Assembly: GCF_004342425.1 (NCBI RefSeq)
Contig: NZ_SLWQ01000012.1
Coordinates: 1 to 64,000, forward strand
Source: Dokdonella fugitiva
GTDB lineage: Bacteria; Pseudomonadota; Gammaproteobacteria; Xanthomonadales; Rhodanobacteraceae
DNA length: 64,000 nt
Direction: 5' to 3'
Shown here: in pieces, positions 26,850 through 34,706 of the stretch
Layout: the number at the start of each line of letters is the position of its first letter
Numbering within the stretch: position 1 is the stretch's first letter
Notes under the pieces: model-generated
Databases searched by the model: none
Seen by the model: only the letters and a program-made list of their open reading frames with translations
What the model was told of the DNA's origin: nothing
Position numbers and translations under genes: made by a program

Positions 26850-26936
26850 ACCTGCAGGAGCGCCCCCTGTGCGCGACCGTTGCGCCTCGGCGCACCGCGA
26901 CGCCGCGGTCGCGCACAGGTGGGCTCCTACGGGTGC
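26850..26936. repeat. family C palindrome, copy 4 (best formed)
   Basis: CTGTGCGCGACC (about 26866-26877) and GGTCGCGCACAG (about 26909-26920) are exact reverse complements, flanked outside by AGGAGCGCC and GGGCTCCTAC. The 236-base gap between the HAD gene and the M20 peptidase gene holds this element and nothing else I could identify. Confidence 0.65.
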
Positions 26937-27017
26937 ACCGCGCGTGCGGCGGAAGTCAGTTCGCCCTGAGCGCAGGCTGTGGGCTCACGCGAAAACGCCG
27001 GCCGGCCTGCGCGTCGA

Positions 27018-28439
27018 TCATTCCTTCGCGTTCGCGTAGAGCTTCACGACCTCGTAGAGGAAGCGTCGTCCGTCGAGCAGCGACTTCACGCGGATGCGTT
27101 CGTTGAGCCCGTGCGCGTGGCTGCCTTCGACGTCGTGGAACATGCCGGACAGGCCGTAGGTGGGCGTACCTGCCGCGTTGAGGAAGCGGCCGTCGGTCGC
27201 GCCGGTCGACATCGTCGGCACGATCGCGACGCCGGGCCAGATCGACTCGGCGACCTTGCGCACCGGCTCCATGATCGCCGGCGACAGGTTCGGGGCGTTG
27301 CCGACCGGGCTCGGTTCGCCGATCGCCGTGATCGTGATGTCGGCGTCGTCGACGAGGCGCGCGAGCGTGTTCTTCACCGCCTCGAGCGGCACGCCGGGCA
27401 GGATGCGGCAGTTGACGTTCGCACCCGCGCGTTGCGGCAACGCGTTGGGCGCGTGCCCCGCGTCGACCATCGTCGCGACACAGGTCGTGCGCAGCATGCT
27501 GTTCCAGCCCGGATTGAGCGTCCACAGGCGGTCCGCCGCGGCCGCGTCGGGCGGATCGGCGAGCACGGCCTTGATGTCCTCGGCGACCGCCTGCGGCGCG
27601 AGTTCGAGCTGCGCCTTGAAGTATCCGCGCGTGGCGTCGTTGAGGCTGATCGGGAACTGGTAGGCCGCGATGCGGCCGAGCGCGGTGCTCAATGCGTAGA
27701 TCGGGTTCTTCTTCGTCGGCCGCGAGCTGTGGCCGCCCTTGTCGGTGACTTCGAGGCGGAAGTCCTGGTACACCTTCTCGCCTGCCTGCACCTGCAACGC
27801 GACCGGCTTGCCGTGCGCATCGAGTTCGCCGCCCGCCCCTTCGTTGAGCGCGAACGCGGCGCGCGTGAGTTCGGGATGCTCCTTCATGAGCCATTCGACG
27901 CCGTCGAAGGTGTCGGATGTCTCCTCGCCGCAGGTGAGCATCAGCCGGATGTCGCGACGCGGCTTGAAGCCTTCCTTGTGATAGCGGATCAGGCTGTCGG
28001 TGAATACTGCCGCCATCGCCTTGTCGTCGCTGGCGCCACGCGCGTAGAACCAGCCGTCTTCCTCGACAAGCTTGAACGGATCGCGCACCCAGTCCTCGCG
28101 CTTCGCCTCGACGACGTCGAGGTGCGCGAGCAGGAGGATCGCCTTCGCCGCCGGGTCGCTACCCTTGATCGTCGCGACGAGGTTGCCGTCCTTCGGCCGC
28201 TCCGCCGGCACGAGCACCTGCGTGTCCGCCGCGGGGATGCCGGCCTCGACCAGGCGCGCCTGCATTGCCTGCGCCGCCTCGGTGCAGCTGCCGACCGACA
28301 AGGTCGTGTTGATCTCGACGAGTTGCTTGTACAGCGCGTGGAACGACGCCTCGCCGGCATCGGGTTTCTTCGCCGCGACGGGCAGCGCGGCGACCATGAG
28401 CGCGGCGGCGAGCATCGAGGCGGGGCGGTTCGGCTGCAT
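27018..28439 (-). CDS. exported M20 family metallopeptidase
   Basis: 473 residues with a signal peptide (MQPNRPASMLAAALMVAALPVAA). M20 zinc ligands and catalytic residues are visible: LLLAHLDVVEA (His/Asp), YARGASDDKAMAA (Asp bridging), CGEETSDTFDG (catalytic Glu and zinc Glu), and a late SHAHGLNERI (His). The dimerisation domain lies about residues 230-345. It is predicted to be a periplasmic dipeptidase or carboxypeptidase of the M20/M25/M40 group. The start at 28439 gives the shortest signal peptide with a basic residue early. Confidence 0.9.
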   Translation of the reverse strand: MQPNRPASMLAAALMVAALPVAAKKPDAGEASFHALYKQLVEINTTLSVGSCTEAAQAMQARLVEAGIPAADTQVLVPAERPKDGNLVATIKGSDPAAKAILLLAHLDVVEAKREDWVRDPFKLVEEDGWFYARGASDDKAMAAVFTDSLIRYHKEGFKPRRDIRLMLTCGEETSDTFDGVEWLMKEHPELTRAAFALNEGAGGELDAHGKPVALQVQAGEKVYQDFRLEVTDKGGHSSRPTKKNPIYALSTALGRIAAYQFPISLNDATRGYFKAQLELAPQAVAEDIKAVLADPPDAAAADRLWTLNPGWNSMLRTTCVATMVDAGHAPNALPQRAGANVNCRILPGVPLEAVKNTLARLVDDADITITAIGEPSPVGNAPNLSPAIMEPVRKVAESIWPGVAIVPTMSTGATDGRFLNAAGTPTYGLSGMFHDVEGSHAHGLNERIRVKSLLDGRRFLYEVVKLYANAKE

Positions 28440-28776
28440 CGGGTGATTCCTCTTCGGCACGAAGGCGCAACCATGGAACGCGGGCGCGGCCTTGGCAAGG
28501 CGCTTTACACGGTGCAAACATGATCGAGGCCTGAGGACCGGGGGTACGCAAGTCACGACGGTCGGCGGCACGCGCTGCGCGCGTGCCGCCCTGCACGAAC
28601 CCCGACGTCCGTAGGGCGGAATGCGTCTGCAGGAGCCCGCCCTGTGGGCGATCGCGGCGTTGCAACGCGCGGCGCGACGGTCGCGCACGGCGCGCGCTTC
28701 TGCACAGTGCCGTACGGCGCGTTCGGCGCGGAAGCCGCGGCACTCGCCGATGCTCGCCCGCGGCCCTCGTCCGCCG
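28440..28776. other. 337-base intergenic region with family B and C repeats
   Basis: Between rluF and the M20 gene on the same strand. About 28563-28620 carries a family B hairpin (GGCACGCGCTGCGCGCGTGCC, quoted in part, then GCCCTGC) and an opposed GTAGGGCGGA near 28612. About 28625-28690 carries a family C variant (AGGAGCCCGCCCTGTGGGCG to GGTCGCGCACGG). No open frame of convincing quality and no clear promoter was seen in the remainder. Confidence 0.5.
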
Positions 28777-29490
28777 TCACCACTCCGTGCGATCGGGCAA
28801 CAGGCCGCGCAGCTCGGGCTCCGTGAGGTTGCGCCACTGTCCGAGCTTGAGCGCGCCGAGCTTGATATTGACGATGCGCACGCGGCGCAGCTGGGTCACG
28901 CGGTAGCCGAATGCGGCGGCCATCAGACGGATCTGCCGGTTGAGACCCTGCGTCAGCACGATGCGGAATCCGTACTTGGCGATGCGCGCGGTGCGGCACG
29001 GCTTGGTCATCTGGCCGTGGATGCGCACGCCGCGCGCCATGCCGGCGAGGAACTCGGGCGTGACCGGCTTGTTCACCGCGACGAGGTATTCCTTCTCGTG
29101 GCGATTCTCCGAGCGCAGGATCTCGTTGACGATGTCGCCATTGCTGGTGAGCAGGATCAGGCCTTCCGAGTCCTTGTCGAGACGGCCCACCGGGAAGATG
29201 CGCTGCGCATGGTCGACGAAGTCGACGATGTTGCCGCCGACCTCGCGCTCGGTCGTGCAAGTGATGCCGACCGGTTTGTTGAGCGCGATGTAGACGTGCC
29301 GGCGGCCCTTCGCATTCGCCTTGCGCGAGAGCAGCGCCTGGCCGTCCACGAGGACTTCGTCGCCCTCCTCCACCTGCGTGCCGATGCCGGCGGGCACGCC
29401 GTTGACGGTCACGCGCTTTTGCGCGATCAGGCGGTCCGCCTCGCGGCGCGAGCAATGGCCACTCTCGGCGATGTATTTGTTCAGTCGCAT
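28777..29490 (-). CDS. rluF: 23S rRNA pseudouridine synthase RluF
   Basis: 237 residues. An S4 RNA-binding domain (about residues 1-50, MRLNKYIAESGHCSRREADR) precedes the catalytic domain, whose nucleophile lies in GRLDKDSEGLILLT (Asp105). NRHEKEYLV, GLNRQIRLMAAAFGY and the C-terminal LKLGQWRNLTEPE follow. The signature fits RluF (U2604 of 23S rRNA) better than RluB or RluE. It is the second pseudouridine synthase in the window. Confidence 0.87.
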   Translation of the reverse strand: MRLNKYIAESGHCSRREADRLIAQKRVTVNGVPAGIGTQVEEGDEVLVDGQALLSRKANAKGRRHVYIALNKPVGITCTTEREVGGNIVDFVDHAQRIFPVGRLDKDSEGLILLTSNGDIVNEILRSENRHEKEYLVAVNKPVTPEFLAGMARGVRIHGQMTKPCRTARIAKYGFRIVLTQGLNRQIRLMAAAFGYRVTQLRRVRIVNIKLGALKLGQWRNLTEPELRGLLPDRTEW

Positions 29491-29613
29491 CCGCGCATTC
29501 TACGGGCTTGCACCCCCGCGCAGTTGCACCGCCCGGCGAACGGGGTACGCTGGCACTCCCGGCGCAGCGCCGGCGCGCAATCCTCCCGTATGGAAATCCC
29601 AGGAGAACTCCCG

Positions 29614-30039
29614 ATGAAGAAGCATGCTTCCGCGGTATGGACCGGCAGCCTCAAGGAAGGCAAGGGCACGATCTCGACCGAGACGCGCGTGCTCGCCGAT
29701 GCGCCCTACGGTTTCAGGTCGCGTTTCGAGGACGGGCCCGGCACTAACCCCGAGGAACTCATCGGCGCCGCGCACGCGGGCTGCTTCTCGATGGCGCTGT
29801 CGGCCCAGCTGAGCAACGCGGGCACGCCGCCGGAGCGGATCGAGACGAAGGCCGAGATCACCTTCGACAAGGTCGGCGATGGCTTTGCGATCACCGCGAG
29901 CCATCTGACCGTCAGCGCGAAGGTGCCAGGCATCGACGCCGCGAAGTTCCAGGAACTGGCGACCAAGGCGAAGGAAGGTTGCCCGATCTCGAAGGTGCTC
30001 AATGCGAAGATCACGATGGACGCGACGCTCGTCAGCTGA
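29614..30039 (+). CDS. OsmC family peroxiredoxin
   Basis: A 141-residue protein with the OsmC/Ohr fold. The two redox cysteines are in AHAGCFSMALS and EGCPISKVLNA; the N-terminal SAVWTGSLKEGKGTIS and GTNPEELIGAAH are typical of OsmC rather than Ohr. It would reduce organic hydroperoxides in the cytoplasm. An AGGAGA ribosome-binding site lies eight bases before the ATG. It is divergent from rluF, and its downstream end meets the tandem repeat near 30174. Confidence 0.9.
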   Translation: MKKHASAVWTGSLKEGKGTISTETRVLADAPYGFRSRFEDGPGTNPEELIGAAHAGCFSMALSAQLSNAGTPPERIETKAEITFDKVGDGFAITASHLTVSAKVPGIDAAKFQELATKAKEGCPISKVLNAKITMDATLVS

Positions 30040-30173
30040 AGCGGTGGTGGTAGGGTCGATGTGCGCCCGCTCCGGATGCGTGGGCGGAAATGATTCGCGC
30101 TCGGGAGCCGCGCGCGAGTCGTGGCGTGCCTTCAAACAGGTGCCGGAAGCAAATGGATCCCGCTTTCTCGGAA

Positions 30174-30238
30174 TGACTTCGAGTGGCTGTTTGACGTCGA
30201 GAGGCCGCTGACGTCGACGGGCGGCTTGACGTCGAGGG
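30174..30238. repeat. four-copy tandem repeat, period 17-18 bases
   Basis: TGACGTCGA occurs at 30192, 30209 and 30227, and the variant TGACTTCGA at 30174. Spacing is 18, 17 and 18 bases. Intervening bases also resemble one another (G-x-GGC-x-GC). The array lies at the end of the 200-base convergent gap between the OsmC and thpR genes, immediately before the thpR stop. The rest of the gap shows nothing recognisable. Confidence 0.6.
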
Positions 30239-30239
30239 T

Positions 30240-30809
30240 TCAGGCGAGCGGCCAGCGTCCGGTCACGCGATAGGGCTCCGGTGGCTGGCTGTCGATGAGC
30301 ACGAACTCGTCGACGTGCCACGTGATCGGCTGCGCGAGCGGGCGGCGCAGCGCCTGCTCCGCATCGCGCAGGATCGTCACGTGCGGAACGAGCCGGTTCG
30401 TGCCGTGCGTGCGGCAGCCGTGGCGTGCGAGCGCGTTGCCGAGTGCGTCGTGCAACTGCAGCAGGGCAGCCGGCGCCTGCTGGCAGCCGAGCCAGACCGG
30501 CATGCTGCGGGCACCGAAGCTGCCGACGACATCGAGCAGGAACTCGAAGCGCGGCGATGCGACCTGGGCCGCCGCGGCGATCGCGCGAGCAACGAGGTCG
30601 GGCGGCGGCTGCGCGAACGCGCCGAGGAACTGCAACGTGAGGTGATAGCGCGGCGGCTTGAGCCAGCGCCCGCGTGGATCGAGCTCAGCGCGCAACGCGT
30701 CCGCGGCCGCGGCGATCGCGGCGCGCGTCGACGCCGCCGGCGACAATGCGAAGAACAGGTTGTGGCTCGCCGCCGCCGCGGGCGCGAAACCGGGAAGATC
30801 GCCTTGCAT
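30240..30809 (-). CDS. thpR: RNA 2',3'-cyclic phosphodiesterase ThpR
   Basis: A 189-residue 2H-phosphoesterase. The paired catalytic motifs are YHLTLQFLG (His56, Thr58) and PHVTILRDA (His143, Thr145). The first block, HNLFFALSP, is also typical. Family members open 2',3'-cyclic phosphates at RNA ends and were first seen as RNA ligases. The protein is soluble. It is a single gene on the minus strand, divergent from a lipoprotein gene. Confidence 0.88.
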   Translation of the reverse strand: MQGDLPGFAPAAAASHNLFFALSPAASTRAAIAAAADALRAELDPRGRWLKPPRYHLTLQFLGAFAQPPPDLVARAIAAAAQVASPRFEFLLDVVGSFGARSMPVWLGCQQAPAALLQLHDALGNALARHGCRTHGTNRLVPHVTILRDAEQALRRPLAQPITWHVDEFVLIDSQPPEPYRVTGRWPLA

Positions 30810-30889
30810 CGGCGCCAGTCTAAGCGATCCGCCCGCGCCGTTGGCGTGTCCCGCTGCACGTTGCGCCTCGGCGGTGGTACAACGGCACC

Positions 30890-31345
30890 ATGCGCCTCGT
30901 GCCCGTGTTCGCCCTTGCCGCGATGCTCGTTGCCTGCCAGTCCGTGCCGGCGCCGGAGCACGGCGTCGGCGCGCCGTCGGCGACGACGCCGCGCGCCATC
31001 GTCGTGCATGGCCGCGCCTTCCATCTCGAGCGCATGCTCGTCCCGGCGGGGGCCGTGCTCGACGTCCAACTCATCGACGATCGCATCGCCGACGCGCCGG
31101 ACGCGATGCGGCCGGCCACGGTCGCGCGCATGAGCTACGGCGACCTGCGGTCTTCGCCCTACGTGTTCGATCTTCCCCTGGACGCCGACCGAATGGACGC
31201 GGACGGTCGTTACAGCGTGCGCGCGACCTTGCGCGACGCCCACGGGCGGCTCATGTTCGCCACCCCTTCCCGCGTTCCCGTCGCACCCGGTGCCGCGTCG
31301 CCGCTGGAACTCCACCTCGTGCGCGTCACCCTGCCCCCGCCCTGA
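30890..31345 (+). CDS. YbaY-like lipoprotein
   Basis: A 151-residue protein with a lipoprotein signal ending in the lipobox LVAC (Cys near residue 16). The mature part has the YbaY/type III chaperone-like pattern: IVVHGRAFHLERMLVPAGAVLDVQLIDD (quoted in part), SSPYVFDLPLDADRMDADGRYSVRATLRD. Proteins of this family fold as small beta sandwiches in the periplasm; their role is not settled. The next gene follows within eight bases. Confidence 0.75.
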   Translation: MRLVPVFALAAMLVACQSVPAPEHGVGAPSATTPRAIVVHGRAFHLERMLVPAGAVLDVQLIDDRIADAPDAMRPATVARMSYGDLRSSPYVFDLPLDADRMDADGRYSVRATLRDAHGRLMFATPSRVPVAPGAASPLELHLVRVTLPPP

Positions 31346-31352
31346 GGACCTC

Positions 31353-31703
31353 ATGACCCGCCACGACCACGTGATCGACTTCATCGAATTCCCTGCGGGT
31401 GACGTCGGCCAGCTGGATCGCGGCAAGCGCTTCTTCGCCGACGTGTTCGGCTGGACCTATCGCGATTGGGGCGAGGACGATATTCGGATACGTCGCCAGT
31501 GGCGTCGCGAGCGGCAGCAATGCCGATCCCGGGCATCGACCACGGCACCCGCTCGCCGTGATCCGCGCGACCTCGACACGCGCTCGCGCGTGATCGCCGC
31601 AGGCGGCGAAATCAGGCGCGAGACATTCGTGTTCCCGGGCGGGCGCCGATTCCACTTCCGTGATCCGGCAGGCAACGAACTCGCCGTCTGGTCCGAGCAC
31701 TGA
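31353..31703 (+). pseudogene. VOC (glyoxalase-like) gene with two compensating frameshifts
   Basis: The first part (MTRHDHVIDFIEFPAGDVGQ, RFFADVFGWTYRDWGED) and the last part (RVIAAGGEIRRETFVFPGGRRFHFRDPAGNELAVWSEH, quoted in part) are in one frame and match VOC family proteins. The middle, however, reads sensibly only in the +1 frame (FGYVASGVASGSNADPG, then HPLAVIRAT). So one indel lies near 31483-31490 and an opposite one near 31570-31580. The open frame is 116 residues, but the central strand and its metal-binding region are garbled. It may be inactive or a sequencing artefact. Confidence 0.6.
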
Positions 31704-31721
31704 CCACGTCACGGGGCGCCG

Positions 31722-31997
31722 TCAGCGGCGGTGATGGTCGCGACGGTGGTCGTGGCCGCGGCGATGGTGGACCCGGTCGTAATGGACGCCGAGGCCGATC
31801 GTCGGATACGAATACCGGTAGTAGCCGGGCCAGTAGTCGTAGTCGTAGTAGTAGACGTCGGGGCGGTAGGTGTAGCGGCTGCTGTAGTAGACGCTGCCGC
31901 GATAGCCGTCGTGACGCACGTAGCCCGGTTCGTATACGCAGCCGGCCAGCGCGGCCAGCAAGGTCAACCCGAGCGCGGTTTTCAGGATCGTTTTCAT
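31722..31997 (-). CDS. small Tyr/His-rich lipoprotein
   Basis: 91 residues. A lipoprotein signal (MKTILKTALGLTLLAALAGC) has its lipid-anchored Cys at residue 20. A Tyr-rich middle follows (YYSSRYTYRPDVYYYDYDYW) and then a His/Arg-rich tail (HHRRGHDHRRDHHRR). Composition suggests a surface or periplasmic metal-binding or nucleic-acid-binding peptide, but there is no recognised family. The start is set by the signal peptide. Confidence 0.65.
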   Translation of the reverse strand: MKTILKTALGLTLLAALAGCVYEPGYVRHDGYRGSVYYSSRYTYRPDVYYYDYDYWPGYYRYSYPTIGLGVHYDRVHHRRGHDHRRDHHRR

Positions 31998-32106
31998 GAC
32001 GCGAGCCTCTTCGTCCGAGGTACGGGTCACCCTACGCCGGCCGCGCTAAATCCGTGCTGAGCCAGCCGGCGAGATCGCATTCAGGACGCATTTCGTTGCG
32101 CGCGCT

Positions 32107-33147
32107 TCAGAAGAACAGGCGCCCGATCCCGAGCGCCATGCGATAGGGCTCCGGATCGTTGCGGTTGCTCAGCACGATCACCGTGAGGTGGCGCTTGGGC
32201 CAACGCACGATCACGTTGCGGAACCCGATCGTCTCGCCCGAATGCCATTGCGTGTCGCCGGTGAGGCGCCAGCCGAAGCCGTATTGGACGTCGGCGACAT
32301 CGGTCTTCGTCCATGGCGTGAAGGCGAGCCGCCGCGATGCCTCGCCGAGCAGGCGATCGTCGTAGGCGGCGGCGTCCCAGTGCGCGAGGTCGTCGATCGA
32401 GGAATAGATGCCGCCGTCGCCGAGCACCGCGCTGGTGAGGCTCTGGTCGGTGCGCTGCCAGTGGCCGGCGACCTCGCTGTAGCCGTACGCGCGATGCGGC
32501 ACGGGCGGGCCCTCCTGCACGTAGGCCAGCGTGTCGCGCATGCCGAGCGGTTCGAAGATGCGCTCGCGCAGGAAGCCCTGGAAGCTCCGTCCGGAAGCAC
32601 GTTCGACGACGAGCGCGAGCAGCGCATAGCCACCGTTGCTGTAGCGATACGCCGTGCCCGGCGTGAAGTACAGCCGCGATTCGCGTTCGAGCAGGTGCAG
32701 CACGTCGCTGTCGCGCAGCGGCGTGGCGAGCCCGGCCGGCATGATGTCCTCGTAATCGATCAGCCCGCCGGTGTGCGTGAGCAGGTGGCGGATCGTGATC
32801 GCATCGTCGCTCGCGGGCAATGACGGCAGCCAGCGGCGGACCGGGTCGTCCAGGCCGAGGCGGCCATCTTCGGCGAGCAGCAGGATCGCCGCGGCGGTGA
32901 ACTGCTTGGTCACCGACGCAAGCCGGTAGTTGGTCGCGGGCGTCGCGGCGATGCCCTGCTCGAGATCGGCGCGGCCGTACGCCTTGCGCACGAGCGGAAT
33001 GCCATCGCGCAGCACGAGCACGGAAGCGCCGGGTACGTCGCCCGCGTACGCGCGCATGATCGCATCGACGCGGGCCTCGCGCGTCGCCCCTGCCGCGCAC
33101 CCGGCTAGCCATGCACCCATTGCCACTCCAAGCACCCGCCAACCCAT
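32107..33147 (-). CDS. serine hydrolase, class C beta-lactamase family (lipoprotein)
   Basis: A 346-residue protein. The lipobox LAGC places the anchored Cys at residue 17. The serine beta-lactamase/DD-peptidase fold shows SVTK (Ser78 to Lys81) and the YSN motif in YRYSNGGYALL; the usual C-terminal KTG is replaced by the HSG of QWHSGETIG. Family members include DD-peptidases, D-aminopeptidases and esterases. It is the last gene of the run lysA - M19 - serine hydrolase - serine hydrolase, with 11 bases to the gene before it. In that context, peptide cleavage at D-amino acids is plausible. Confidence 0.85.
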   Translation of the reverse strand: MGWRVLGVAMGAWLAGCAAGATREARVDAIMRAYAGDVPGASVLVLRDGIPLVRKAYGRADLEQGIAATPATNYRLASVTKQFTAAAILLLAEDGRLGLDDPVRRWLPSLPASDDAITIRHLLTHTGGLIDYEDIMPAGLATPLRDSDVLHLLERESRLYFTPGTAYRYSNGGYALLALVVERASGRSFQGFLRERIFEPLGMRDTLAYVQEGPPVPHRAYGYSEVAGHWQRTDQSLTSAVLGDGGIYSSIDDLAHWDAAAYDDRLLGEASRRLAFTPWTKTDVADVQYGFGWRLTGDTQWHSGETIGFRNVIVRWPKRHLTVIVLSNRNDPEPYRMALGIGRLFF

Positions 33148-33158
33148 CGCGAACTCCG

Positions 33159-34706
33159 TCAGTCGCAGTCGCGCACGCGCCGGAACGCGAGGTCCTCGAA
33201 GTCGAAGCTGAAGTCCGCGCGCGGATCGACCTTCGCGAGCTTCAGCATGCCCTCGTCCGCGTCGGCGGGGAGGTCGATCCAGGCCTCGGCATCGACACGG
33301 ACATCGTCCCACGCGACGAGCGTGCGCCCGAGCGAGCGCATGACGATGCCGCTCAGGAGCGGCGACTTCGCCGCGCGGAAACGCACCCTGCCCGCCTCCT
33401 CGCACAACGCCGCTTCGCCGAACCATGGATCGCGCCAGATGCCTAGGCGCGTGCGCAGTTCGTCGACCGCGACGGGTTCGCGCACGGAGACATCCGGTGC
33501 CGCCTGTCCGCGAGTGACCGGTTCGGCGGCGACGCGTGCGGCGTACCCGGCGATCGTCGCGCGTTCGGCTGGCGCGGTGAAATGCTTGAGCAGCACTTCG
33601 CCGAGCATCGTGCGTGCCGCATCGCCGTCGCCGTTGATGAGCACGACGAAGCCCGCATGGCGATCGGGCAGCAGCATCAGCAGCGAATACATGCCCGACA
33701 GCGTGCCGGTGTGCGAGACGGTCCACGTGCCGTCGACGTCGGCGAGGCGCCAGCCGAGCCCGTACGCGTAAGCGTGCGTGCGGTCCCAGTCGCGGCGGCG
33801 CCCGGAGATCGGCATCGGCGTATGCGCGGTCCAGAGCTCGCGGCGTCGCTCGGCCGACAACCAGGCGAGCTGCCGCGCATCCGGCGCGAGCCAGTTGCGT
33901 GCCCACGCGAGCATGTCGCCGAGGCTGCAGCGGATGCCACCGGCGGCCGCCGAGGTGATCGCCGGCACGATCGCCGCATCCGCGTTGATCACCACGTTGC
34001 GGCCGTCCTTGCGCATGTGCGGCTGCGCGACATCGTCGACCTCGGCGCTCCGCCAGCTGCCGACGCGACAGCGCGCGAGCCCGAGCGGTTCGAACACTTC
34101 GCGCCGCACGAGATCCTCGTACGGCGCGCCACCCGCGGCGGCTGCGACCTCACCCGCGACGACGTACAGCAGGTTGTCGTAGGCATAACGCGAGCGGAAG
34201 CTGTGCTGCGGCACGAGCCAGGCGAGGCCGGCGAGGATGTCGGCGCGCGTGAATGCGTTCGGTTCGGGCCACAGCATGAGGTCGCCCGCGCCTTCGCGCA
34301 GGCCGCTGTTGTGCACGAGCAGGTCCTGCACCTCGATGTTGCGCGTGACCCAGTCGTCGTGCATGCGGAACTGCGGCAGGTGGCGCGTGACCGGATCGTC
34401 CCAGCGCAGCTTGCCGGCGGCGACGAGTCGCGCGAGCAGCGCGGTCGTCATCGCCTTGCTGTTGGAGGCGATCTTGAACAGCGTGCGCGACGTGACCGGC
34501 TTGCCGGAACCTGCGACCGTCTCGCCCGCGGTGCGCGTCCACACCACACGGCCGTCCTCGATCACGCCGACCGCGAGGCCCGGCAGGTGGTAGCGCGCCA
34601 TCGCGTCGTCGAACGCGATGTCGTAGGGCGAGCGCGGCCCGGCCGCGGCGGCGACGCCGGCGACCATCGTCGCGACGAGCAGCGCGACCGCCCGGCTCCC
34701 GCGCAT
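33159..34706 (-). CDS. exported serine hydrolase, class C beta-lactamase family with C-terminal extension
   Basis: A 515-residue protein with a cleavable signal peptide (MRGSRAVALLVATMVAGVAAAA). The catalytic SNSK lies at residues 81-84, the tyrosine motif in YAYDNLLYV, and the HTG element in SHTGTLSGMY. After the hydrolase domain (about residues 28-385) comes a 130-residue extension of DUF3471 type. Its start overlaps the stop of the M19 gene by one base (TGATG), which implies coupled translation. Substrate unknown; D-aminopeptidase or carboxypeptidase action on muropeptides is inferred from the operon. Confidence 0.85.
   Translation of the reverse strand: MRGSRAVALLVATMVAGVAAAAGPRSPYDIAFDDAMARYHLPGLAVGVIEDGRVVWTRTAGETVAGSGKPVTSRTLFKIASNSKAMTTALLARLVAAGKLRWDDPVTRHLPQFRMHDDWVTRNIEVQDLLVHNSGLREGAGDLMLWPEPNAFTRADILAGLAWLVPQHSFRSRYAYDNLLYVVAGEVAAAAGGAPYEDLVRREVFEPLGLARCRVGSWRSAEVDDVAQPHMRKDGRNVVINADAAIVPAITSAAAGGIRCSLGDMLAWARNWLAPDARQLAWLSAERRRELWTAHTPMPISGRRRDWDRTHAYAYGLGWRLADVDGTWTVSHTGTLSGMYSLLMLLPDRHAGFVVLINGDGDAARTMLGEVLLKHFTAPAERATIAGYAARVAAEPVTRGQAAPDVSVREPVAVDELRTRLGIWRDPWFGEAALCEEAGRVRFRAAKSPLLSGIVMRSLGRTLVAWDDVRVDAEAWIDLPADADEGMLKLAKVDPRADFSFDFEDLAFRRVRDCD

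Noticed and set aside
30174..30238. CRISPR array
   Set aside because: Repeat units of 9 bases with 8-9 base gaps are far too short, and no cas genes are nearby.
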